Below, piece by piece: positions 36,501 to 46,900 of a stretch of 64,000 nucleotides of DNA. The notes below the pieces were generated by a model. The model searched no databases, had not been told where the DNA came from, and was given only the letters and a program-made list of their open reading frames with translations. Within the stretch, counting starts at the first letter, position 1; each line of letters begins with the position of its first letter. A program made the translations under genes and the position numbers. The DNA lies in contig NMRA01000741.1 of the NCBI GenBank assembly GCA_002633005.1, positions 62,001 to 126,000 of the forward strand, given 5' to 3'. The stretch comes from Phoronis australis. Taxonomy: Eukaryota > Phoronida > Phoronidae.

Positions 36501-39500
36501 TCATGGGAGGTGATTTGTCCTTTTGCGATATGAATCTGTCGATTGTACATTAGTCTCGAAGTATTAGAAGTGGTAGTGCTTTTTATTTTACGCCATATTC
36601 AAACAAATACATTGTAGGTTTGTGGAAGGCTTTATTCAAGTCTACAAAAAATAATCTACACCAATCATTGTCATCCTGTCTTTTCTAAATGTTGTTGTCA
36701 AACTATGCTGACTTCAAAGCAAGAAATGAGCACCATTTTACTTTGCAGGTACATTTCACCTGGAGGTGTGTCCGGGTACATTCACCGACTCGGAGATCAT
36801 CGTAATGCTGGGAGAGAACGGTACGGGCAAGACGACGTTCATACGCATGATGGCAGGACGACTCAAGCCAGACGATGACTCAATAGGTATGTAACCTTTG
36901 GATTGTTCAGTTTTTGGCGAAACTTGGCACAAGGATATCTGGCGGAGCATGTGCCAATACCAGCCGTTTTTCACTACTGTATCAACCTTTGTTTGTAATT
37001 GTATGCACCCACATATTATGCTGTCATCCTGTTTGACATTTGTTCGCTGACGGATGTCGTGAAATTTTAATCCTATCATGGATGGGACAGCTTGAGTGCA
37101 ATGCAACTGCTTGTTTTGGACTGGATTCGATGTACTGTACGCCTCTTAGTGGCCATTTTATTTCCAAGTCTGATTTTTGGCATCTGCCTCTCATCACTGT
37201 AACCACTCTAAAGATCTTTATGATAATTGGCATATGTGTTCTTACTGGGAAGAGTACAGCTGACGATGATTTTCAGGTGTGTCCAAGTTCTGCATCTCTG
37301 TCTAGTGGCGTTTTATTCTGCGTTTGTCTCAAAATGCACAAAGTTCCTCGGTAAATCATTCGTGTACTCGGATTTTAGATTAGTCAGATTTCACCTCACT
37401 CGCACAAAATCTCTTAATCTGATCGAAAGCGAGTTACCTGAGTTTTATTGCTCGTGTATTAAGTGTTATGAATGAACAAGTCCCCTTTCATTCACTGCAG
37501 GCCAGCCGCCTACTCTGAACATTAGCTACAAGCCACAGAAAATCAGTCCCAAGTCACAGGGCACAGTGCGCCAACTCTTGCATGACAAGATTCGTGACGC
37601 CTACATCCACCCGCAGTTCATCTCTGATGTCATGAAGCCCCTACAGATGGAGCAGTTGATGGACCAGGAAGTAGGTGGCACTGTCTTTTGTTTCGGTAGC
37701 ATTTGTTGTTACTTATAAAGAAATGTCAGTTTTGAGATTTGAGAAGCAGGAAGTAGGTGGCGCTGTAGCATGTGTGATGCTTGTTATGAGACCAATTTTT
37801 GTGGTTGATGGACTAGGAAATAGTTGGCGTTGTTGTGTTTTTTCTTAATTGTGTAAATCCGTGTGAGTGATGTACACTTTGCAACACAATTAGACTTCTA
37901 GTCGCAGAAGACGTTGGATGTTTTAAGTGCATTCCTTAGCAAAGAAAGCAAATGGGTTACTGCACACAGGATGCGCTCGCAGTCACCCACATTTTAACCA
38001 TGTTGACGAGTGTGATTTAGTGAGATATGAACCAGTGATTTTTTCTGGCTATAAGAGGTTACTGTTGTCAAACTTAAGTTGAACTTGAATTAGACACTAT
38101 AATTGTCTCTAGCAGCTCTTTTCTGCTTCTATTAAGGACAATCACACGTCATGGTTCCCAGGGATCTTGAAAAGCACTTAAATTCGACTTCCGACCTTGA
38201 AAAGTACTCAAATTTAACATCAGTCTTGAATAGTATAACTTGAATTTTGTGTATTGGCCTTAATATTATCTCCATTGTGTTGCAAAATTATAATATTAAG
38301 ACTTGTTTTTGATAATTTTTCATCAAGACCACCGGAAGCCAGCTGTTGGCACAGACTGCATTTTTTACTTGAGAAATTTCAAACAGAACTTAATGTTTTG
38401 TGGTCATAAACAATTGTGTGAATTTTGCAAAAACGTTCTCGGAAAGACCTTGAAATTGGGCTGGAAGTACATGACAAGTTATTGAATATGATAGTGGTGA
38501 ACAAGTGGGAACCACACACGTCACAATGCAATAGAATAAGATAATGTTTGAAACTGTAGCTGTTCTAAACAACTATCGTGGTGTTGCTACAGGTGCAGAA
38601 TTTGTCCGGTGGTGAGTTACAGAGAGTCGCGATTACGGTCTGCCTTGGCAGGCCTGCCGATGTGTACCTTGTTGACGAACCTTCAGCCTACCTTGACTCA
38701 GAACAGCGTCTGCACGCTGCAAAGGTCATCAAGAGGTGAGGAGGTCAGATGAGGTCAAAGGTGGCAAGTGGTTTTGCTTAACTGGAATTGTGTCACTTGT
38801 ATTGATTCGTATTCAACTGAAATTCTTAGTTGAGGTTGTTGTAACTACAGTAGTTTCAAGGTTTTTCATTTTGGTTGAGTTAAAAATATTTGAAATGATT
38901 AAATTGATATGAAATGACTATTCGCGGAATATTTTAATCTCTGATTTGAGCATGTGCTGCCACATTATAAACAGCCGAACTGAATGGGTACTCATAGTGA
39001 TGTGTTCATCCAAAATAAGTATTTTGTTTGATGTTGGATTTCAAGCCTATGATTAGCTGAGATCTCTTTATTCACGTGAAATAGTTTCAATCCCGAATAT
39101 GAGGCTTGCAAAACTCACTGGTTGTTGTGTAATTATTTCTTGCGATGTACCCACTTATTGCTGTTTGTTTTGTTTGTACACAGAATGGGTGGGTAATTTT
39201 GTCATCTCTTGTGTTAAGGTTCATTCTCCATGCTAAAAAGACAGCATTTGTAGTGGAGCACGATTTCATCATGGCTACGTATCTCGCTGATCGCGTAATT
39301 GTGTTCGATGGTGAACCAGCTTTAAGTACCAGGGCAAACACGTAAGTGAAAAACACGGTTGCGCTGCTGAAAAACAATGAATGTTTTCTTAGGACCATAA
39401 GCCACGTTTGTACTGTCTTTTTTCCATGTTTTGTAACGATTTTCTTGCCATTCATTTCATAAGTCTTTCATAATGGCACTGTGTCTTACCAGGAAATTGA

Positions 39501-41515
39501 AACCCTCAATCCGAAGTTAGTGCATCAGATCTGAGCATCGTGTGTTATCATTTTGGCGGCAGGTCGCTGAAGAGTGTGATGTGTGCCATTGTCCTCAGTT
39601 TGTAACCAAGGAGTAATAAACCCTGGCCATTTTATATTGGCCAAAATTAAGTTATTTTCAAACAACAATTTCAGTGGTTACAACATTACTGAAACGACAA
39701 TTTACCATTGTCGTTTCAGTAATGTGAGTGTTACCTTGGGACATTCCATCTCGCTTATTGCTGATGTCACAAAGTCATGAAGTGAAACAGCTTAACACTT
39801 TTTATTTCTTATCGTTACGGTTTAGCGGAAATGGAACTCGGTTCATTCTTATTTGATCCTGTTTTGAAGTTGACCATTTTGTCCCACTGACGTAGCACTC
39901 AACAAAGCTTTAACTGCAAGTTTGTATACATTGGCTTTTCAAGCCTACCAATTTTGACTGAAGCTTATTGAATTTATTTTTGAATAGTAAGTATAGTAAA
40001 GCCTGTGATTATAAGACACTTTCCTACATCTGTGAGGAATAGTTTATTCCCGAATATGAGGCTTTAGGTACAACCATCTCAGCTCAGTTACTAATCAGGG
40101 ATTCCAGCTGGTACCATTTATGCAGACTGGTCTCGATATAAGATTTTTTAGATAGACTACTGACTGCACGTATTTAGATAGACCTACTGACTGCATGCAT
40201 GTATTTAGGCCCATGCACGTACATGTGAAACTGCCCTATATCCAGAGTGACAGTCATGTGCCTACATGTACTTATGACCAAAAAAACGCCATTCGCCGCT
40301 CCCATACCTATTAAATTTTCTTGAAAAAACCTGCTTTTTCTGATAAATGTATGAGCCTGGGTTCAAAGGTCTGCAGGTACAATGGATGTGCTTTCTTTCT
40401 GACCGCCATATCACATGACTGTTGAGTTTAAGAAGTACTGATAATCTTGTGTCCTATTTGTTTCAGGCCACAGTCCTTGCTACACGGTATGAACAGATTC
40501 TTGGAACTACTGTCTATTACCTTCAGAAGGGATCCAAACAATTTCAGACCGAGGATAAACAAAATGAATTCAGTAAAGGTGAGAAGTCAATAGGCAGAGC
40601 ATTAATTATTGACTGTTGTAATATTTTGCGTTTCAGATGAAGGTTGTTTTAGGTCTTAGTTTGTTTATGGGAAGTGATCAGTTACAAGCAGATGAAGGTT
40701 GTTTTAGGTCTTAGTTTGTTTATGGGAAGTGATCAGTTACAAGCAGATGAAGGTTGTTTTAGGTCTTAGTTTGTTTATGGGAAGTGATCAGTTACAAGCA
40801 GATGAAGGTTGTTTTAGGTCTTAGTTTGTTCATGGGAAGTGATCAGTTACAAGCAGATGAAGGTTGTTTTAGGTCTTAGTTTGTTTATGGGAAGTGATCA
40901 GTTACAAGCCAGGTGAATAATGCAGTTATCATAACATTTGTGCTTTCAGTGTTGGGTCGTGTTAGCAGCTTAACTTTATATCATTCAAAATGTTTCTGTT
41001 ATTTTGAAACCAGTGTATTTAGAGTCATTGTTAAGGCTTCTTGGTAACAATGGAAATCTCCGTGCCGCAAAGCAGAATTTCCTTTTCGTGTCAAGTTTTA
41101 AAAAACGACCTTCCAAACTCGTGTTACATCAGTTTTGTCTCATGATGCTTGGAATGTGGCATATTGACGTGTTGACCTGAAAGTGAAGGGAAACATTGCG
41201 ACTTTGATTTTGTGCCCATATCATCAGTGGGAGGGAAATGTGAAGGGTTGTGGTAACCACAATATTTTATTGTAGGTGTATTTTTGGTAACGGTGAACTG
41301 AGCAGTTTCTTCTGGAAATTCTCACCCAGGTCAAAATGAATAACTCCCTTGTACTCATTATGAGAAGGTAGTTTCGGCAAGAACTGTTTTAAAAGGTATT
41401 TTCACATTCCATGGTGTTTTAAGGATGGGTAGTTAGTCACTGGCTTAAATTTCTATTTCAGGATTCTGATCAGAAAAGAAGTGGGAACTATTTCTTCCTG
41501 GAAGAAACAAAATAA
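27512..41515 (+). CDS. ABCE1: ATP-binding cassette protein E1, ribosome recycling factor
   Basis: Splits post-termination 80S ribosomes in the cytosol. Coding exons: 27512-27614, 28701-28786, 30359-30574, 31386-31523, 33511-33580, 34208-34304, 34877-35088, 36012-36161, 36749-36886, 37501-37670, 38593-38735, 39219-39341, 40467-40578, 41462-41515. They join in frame to 603 residues; human ABCE1 has 599. Two 4Fe-4S motifs open the protein ([15 protein letters not shown] and [12 protein letters not shown]). NBD1 has Walker A GTNGIGKS (110-117), signature LSGGELQR (217-224), Walker B FMFDEP and the VVEHD switch. NBD2 has GENGTGKT (379-386), LSGGELQR (464-471), VYLVDEP and VVEHDF. All catalytic motifs are intact. 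An acceptor GTTTCAG 15 bases before the ATG implies an upstream 5' UTR exon. The exon 12 acceptor is TTAAG, where frame continuity allows nothing else. Confidence 0.97.
29808..30139. mobile_element. MITE with 75-bp terminal inverted repeats in ABCE1 intron 2
   Basis: The left arm (29808-29883) begins ATCTTAAAAATCGGCAG and ends with GTGTAGGTGGCGCTGCATGA. The right arm (30062-30139) is its imperfect reverse complement, starting CTTCATACAGCGCCACCTAC and ending CTGCCGATTTTTAAGAT. The interior of about 180 bp has no coding capacity. It lies about 220 bp before the exon 3 acceptor. Confidence 0.8.
31775..31865 (-). mobile_element. tRNA-derived SINE fragment in ABCE1 intron 4
   Basis: Read on the minus strand, GTAGCGTGGCTTAGTGGGAT holds a pol III A box (plus-strand 31843-31854). 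GGGTTGAGTCCC follows 31 bases later as a B box (plus-strand 31800-31811). The arrangement and spacing are those of a tRNA head, but the sequence does not fold into a clean tRNA and no anticodon arm is evident, so a SINE head is the better reading. Confidence 0.6.
32413..32544. mobile_element. 132-bp element with 15-bp perfect inverted ends
   Basis: GTCACCGTGAGAACC at 32413-32427 is the exact reverse complement of GGTTCTCACGGTGAC at 32530-32544. The interior is about 100 bp of noncoding DNA. It lies in ABCE1 intron 4, directly before a larger element that starts at 32566. No clear target-site duplication was found. Confidence 0.6.
32566..33361. mobile_element. TIR element of about 796 bp flanked by TA
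   Basis: The left end GGGCTGTTCCAGCAAAATCT (32566) followed by GTATGGGAGGGGGGGAAGGC is matched in reverse complement by the right end. There GGGGCTGTTCCAGTAAAATC reads inward from 33361, followed by CGTGTGGGAGGGGGGGGACG. The ends flank a TA dinucleotide on each side (32564-32565 and 33362-33363), as expected for Tc1/mariner-type insertion. No transposase frame is visible, so it is a non-autonomous copy in ABCE1 intron 4. Confidence 0.7.
35640..35865. repeat. Interspersed repeat, copy in ABCE1 intron 7
   Basis: This stretch and 47650-47885 (CCDC22 intron 13) share a series of words in the same order: AATCAGACAAAATGG or AATATGG, CTCATCA, TATTATG, GGCAAAAT, ACGAGGGAAAGCTA or GGCTA, TTGATGA or CTGATGA, and CATTTTGT. 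Divergence is high, but collinearity over about 230 bp makes common descent clear. No coding capacity. Confidence 0.6.
39683..39725. repeat. Perfect 19-bp-arm hairpin in ABCE1 intron 12
   Basis: ACATTACTGAAACGACAAT, spacer TTACC, then ATTGTCGTTTCAGTAATGT: a perfect inverted repeat. A related palindromic ACATTACTGAAAC-GGAC-TGTTTCGGTGAG is found at about 25071-25096, so the sequence is probably an end or relic of a dispersed palindromic element. Confidence 0.85.
40634..40908. repeat. 55-bp minisatellite, five copies, in ABCE1 intron 13
   Basis: Units begin at 40634, 40689, 40744, 40799 and 40854, each starting CAGATGAAGGTTGTTTTAGG and ending GATCAGTTACAAG. Only one difference is apparent between units (TTCATGG for TTTATGG in copy 4), so the array is young or kept uniform. 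It begins 55 bases after the exon 13 donor. The first unit is preceded by TTTCAG-like sequence that could act as a cryptic acceptor. Confidence 0.97.
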
Positions 41516-43962
41516 GAGGTGGCGCTAGCTTGTCTCAATGAGTAGCCAAGGATGGAATCATCTCGCATGGCTAATTTGGTACACCCTGGTGTAGAGGGTG
41601 GTTTGAATGTCGACTCCGAATATTTAATATAAAATAATTTGTCAAGTTGCGTGGTCTTCTATTTGTACTGATATTGACAGCGTATACAAACAAAAGCCAC
41701 TCATAGTGTGCATTTGGAATTTCAATTTGTCTTAAAACAAAAGCAATATCTGCTCTGTTTACTGCATGAATGGTTCACTAAAATGTGGTTTGCACTCATT
41801 ATGGAAAACCTGCATTATGACCAGCATGGAAAATAAATATTGGTAAAAATTACTGGACATTTTCAAAGGATAAATAAAACACATTGTGATTTCGTGCTTT
41901 CAGTTGAGCTTTACAGCAGTCAAATACTCTTGAATGAAAACTAAATGATTAAGTGATGAGCAGGAACTATATAAAATTAAATGCTAAAATTAAATGCTTC
42001 TGATTGCACGTTGATAAAATTGTAATGCGTTACATCAAGATTCGATGCAGATGTTGAATTTATTTTATTGAACGCATTGAAGTTCGTAATTACATCATAC
42101 TGGTTCACACCTTGATGCATCAAGGTTTTTCATTCAACAATTCATCTTGATATTTTAAATCAGATTATCTCTTCATGTGCAAAATCTATCAAATAACTTA
42201 TCTCTTACACCAACATTACCATTTCCATCACTTAAATTTGGCAAATTTGCATAGCAGTTTCAAACATAATGCTAGCTAGCATACAAACAATAAAGTGAAA
42301 CGGAGATAAATACAGAAAAATGATGCAAAGATAGTTTTATCTATTAAAATAGCCAACTAGAACGAATTGCTTAAAGTATAAAATGACACAAATCTGTCCT
42401 GTGCACACTCGCTCCGAACATTCATCACAAACAAAATCTCGCTCTTAGTGTTGCCAGTAATACATGCATCTTAAAACCGTGTGGAAATTAATACATGTCA
42501 CATTGTGACCAATAGGTGGCTTGTAGACCAGACTTAAATGTTTGTCTCCAATGTTGACATTTTTAATTGCACGGCTAATCATTATGCTTGGGAAAATACA
42601 GGGGATGGAATTTTTCTCTTGGTTTCAATTTCCTCATTTAGTTTCCTCATTTTTCGTTTTTTTTTATCATTCTTTTGACTTAATCCATGCAAAAAGGGTT
42701 TATTTCAGTTAAATTTTACTACACAAAATATTTCTATCACACAAGCCTATTGCGGAACAATACATCCCCTGGAAATGTTTCCTCTTATGTCATTGGTTAT
42801 TCCAAGCCCTGGCAATATCGCATGTTGGTGAATTGTATCATACTCGTTTCCACTACACAATTGAGCACAGCTGCAGCTATTTTAGTTACAGAATGATCAT
42901 CTAGTTTTCCCAAATTCTGTTGAACACAAGCATTCAACCATTTACATGGTTGCATACTGACCTCCACAAATTCAGACAGTTTTACGTCCAACGTTCAACA
43001 AAAATGGCAGTTAATAAGGTGCTGATCCATGTGGATTTTATCAAAACTGAACCAAAAAAATCGAAATTTGAATGAACTGAAGCCAGTTTGTCTTGTACTG
43101 AACTACAGATAGTGAAATCGTGGCTTGTCATCTGGAACAACATAACCACTAGTGGAAGTTTTGCTAAACCTTCCTGACATTTTCTGCCATAAACTGAACT
43201 GTGTTTCGTACACTTGAAATGTACAGTATTCACCAGAGGCTGGGTTATTTGAGACTTGGAAGACACATGTTGTAAGAAAGGAAATAAACAACAATTTCAG
43301 TTCTTGGTAATCTTCACGTAATTTTCCTTGGAGAGAGTACCAACAGGTTAGCTTCATTTTCCCTATTTATGATATGTTCTGTGCTATTGTAAATATTTCT
43401 GGAATGTTTTCATGGACTCCAAGAAATTGAAATCAAACCGAAAAGTTTTGTAGGGTGGACCTCTGGACCCCAGTGTTTAAAAGTGTAGGGCGAACACTGC
43501 ACATCATAATATTTAAAGTTTTGGAAGTGTTCTTTTTTACTTGTTTCCAGAAGCGAGTACAGTCACGCTTGCAAAGGAAAAAGCTAGAGAAATAAGTTAA
43601 CATACTTTTCTTTTAATACATGACAATCTCCCATAAAGACTTGCTTGCTGAATGTATGTCTGGTAAAATAAAAAGCATATGTCTGACAAGCGACTTTTTT
43701 TACAGTCAGACATTTGCGAGATATCTGCAATGGAAGTAAGCATTCTAAGAAGAATTAAACCAATCAGTGAAACCAGAGAATGTGCTGCAGTATTTCCAAT
43801 TAATATGTGGCGGAGAGGAAAGATATGTCCCACAGACCTCCAGCTGTAACAGGGTCAATGGTTTTGATGATTTCCAATCTTACATGGTTTATTACAAGCC
43901 CTGATATGGTACTAAATGAAAAACAGATTTGCTTAACAATGGAAGACAAACGTAGTTCACAC
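41516..43962. other. Convergent ABCE1-CCDC22 intergenic region
   Basis: The ABCE1 stop (41515) and the CCDC22 stop (43963) face each other, so this region holds both 3' UTRs. Plus-strand AATAAA words at 41832 and 41873 are candidate ABCE1 polyadenylation signals; TTTATT at 42699 is one candidate for CCDC22 on the minus strand. Short open frames here have no recognisable domain. Confidence 0.5.
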
Positions 43963-46900
43963 TCATTTCGCCTTGAGTTTTGCCATAAGAGAGGCGTTCT
44001 CTTTCTTCATCTGTTGGTAATCTGCACTGATCTTTTCTAGGTTGGCCTGAACCTTTGAGTCACTTTCGTTGTCAATCTGAAACATACAAAAAAGAATTGT
44101 CAAACATATATTCAGGGGCATACTTTCACAAATTCCTGAAACAAACCCTTTCACAAATGTAACGGGTTTACCTTATGGATGAATTCTTTGCCTATCTTAA
44201 GTGACCGGCAGTCATGTCATTGTGAAATATACAGGAAATTCAACGGGTCCGCACTGCAAAGTGTTTTTTAAACATTTACAAGTGTAATTTAAAGTTTTTG
44301 AGTATAGATACTAGTAACGTAAATGTCAGCAAAGATAAGCATTTTCACAAAAAAGTCCTATTCATCCACAATTTTTCTTTCTTATCGGCCAGTGGTTTAA
44401 CAACAACTTGTTATTTAGTCAGAGGAGTTAATCTCTTCAAAAGGCAAGATTCAAATATGCATGTGCTGTTAAAGTTACACTACTAGTCGTTGGCTTTGAA
44501 TTTAGTCATGTTGCGGTGTGGGATAATGATGTTTCTTCAGCGTTGTGTTACACTTGGCCTACTTGTGGATAAGGCTTCCTGCACAAGGGCAAATGTGAAT
44601 TGGGTATTAAATGAAACAAAGAAATAATGAGGCTAAAAGATGTGCTTTGTTTTATAACCAAAAGAAATAAATACTAACTTACAAAATGCATGATATAGTT
44701 AATAAATAATACAAAGATCAGAAGCTACAGGTTCAAGGATCCAGTGACACTCTGGATGTAGCACATCCACTACTTAAACACATGCACTACTTAAACACAT
44801 GCACTACTTAAACACATGNNNNNNNNNNNNNNNNNNNNNNNNNNNNNNNNNNNNNNNNNNNNNNNNNNNNNNNNNNNNNNNNNNNNNNNNNNNNNNNNNN
44901 NNNNNNNNNNNNNNNNNNNNNNNNNNNNNNNNNNNNNNNNNNNNNNNNNNNNNNNNNCACTACTTAAACACATGCACTACTTAAACACATGCACTACTTA
45001 AACACATGCACTACTTAAACACATGCACTACTTAAACACATGCACTATTTAAACACATGTACTACTTAAACACATCCACTACTTAAACACATGCACTACT
45101 TAAACACATCCACATTAAAAGGGTAAAAATGGATGAGTTCACGTAAAAAGGGGTAAAAAGTGGACTAATACAAAATACAGCAGAATATGCGAGTAAGACT
45201 GAGGAGACGGCGTGGCTTAGTGGTTTGAGCTCTGTACTCCTGTTTGGGAGATCTGGATTCAGATCCTGGCTTCACTAGCTGACAACGGAGCATTACACAA
45301 TTGTGTCTCCTCTAAGCTCGGTCTTACTAGTGAATATATGCAAGGGAGTGAATGAGAACCCGAATATAATGCGACAGCGATTTCTGGGGCTGTGCTCATA
45401 TATATGCAAGTAAGACTCATAAAATTTCAAAGTCGAAACTACTCCCTTATACAATAGATAGTACAGCCATCAAACTTAATTTTTGGCATTCATTAGACAC
45501 ACAAACAATGAAAACCATGTGATTGCCCTGTTTATCTTACCTGGTCCTCTAAGTCCCTGATTTCCCTCATAATGACACCAGTCTCTTCCACAGTCCTGAT
45601 CAGCAGGTTACAGTTCTCATGAAGTGCTGCCAAGTACTTGTATGCCTTGCGAACAGATTCGTCTTTCTTGGCATCCTAACAAAAACCAGATTGGCTTGAC
45701 ATGAAGGCAATTTAAGTATTACCATTCACTTGAAATTTGAAATATTGGCTTGTGCATAAAATAGGGAGTTTGTGTACAGCTTTCTCCCATAATTTGACAT
45801 CTCTGCGTGGCTGTCTCCTTACAGAGGTGGCCATTGTGTTAGTGTACACCAGTAAGGCCACAGGTTTACCAGTGAAACACTAGCAAAATCTTGCAGAACA
45901 TCAGTGTGATCTTGACAAACTGACAAGGTACTAGTCTTGGACAACTTAAGACCCTCTCGCACTAAACTCGTTCTCAGAATATCCGAGTCCATCTTAAAAT
46001 CATGATGCAAGAGACTGAGGATGGGCAGAGAAGGGGACATTAGGGCAAAAACATGTACTGAATGTGACACCGTCCACAAAGACCTCAGTCAGAGTGTAAC
46101 AAGTGTTTCCAAATATTAATGGGTTCCAACTCAGTATTAGTCTGTTGTGTCAAAATTCTAGAGAACATGGCAACAACAATCTTGGTGTGATAGGGCCTTT
46201 AGCATAAGTAATAAGTCTTGAAGCAGGCGATGGAGTACCGATAAGCCTGTCGAGGTTGTAACAACCTCTAAGCCCCCTACGCCCAAAGGAGCAGGCTAAC
46301 CGCGGTGGGTCAGTTCCCTAATGGCAAGGGGCTGCCAGGCTTAAGGCGGGCGGCAACTGACCAATAAGGGTTAAAGAACCCCTCCCACCGTCATGCGTGG
46401 CCCCTGACGCCCACCCGACGCCGATGAGGGGATTAATGCACCAGCATATCCCCAATGATCCTGTCCGTGACAGGTATTACAGGTATTACAGGGCCTTTAG
46501 CTATCCATGTCTTGATAACTCTAAAATAAAGTCATACACACTTTGTCAGTTAACCACAGCTTCCCAGTCTTGCTATAGCTGATGCTATATATCTTCAGGA
46601 CTTTACCTTGAATATCAGTTCATCAGTTACTGTAAATGTGCGATCCAGTTTCCCTGTGAGCTGGTTTATTTCCTTCTGAACGGCCCGTGTGTCGATTAAA
46701 ATCTGTTGAAAACAAATCAGTAGCATCACACTCTTCACTGTGCTATCTAGGTGCGCAATGCTGATAGACACATTTTGAGCAAGGAAATATATTAGGTCTA
46801 CTCTTGGTCAAACAACCAAAAGTTACAATTGTAAAAACCCCAGTGGAAGAGTACCTTACTGATAACATCTTGGCTGAAGGTAAATTTTGTTGGCCAATAT

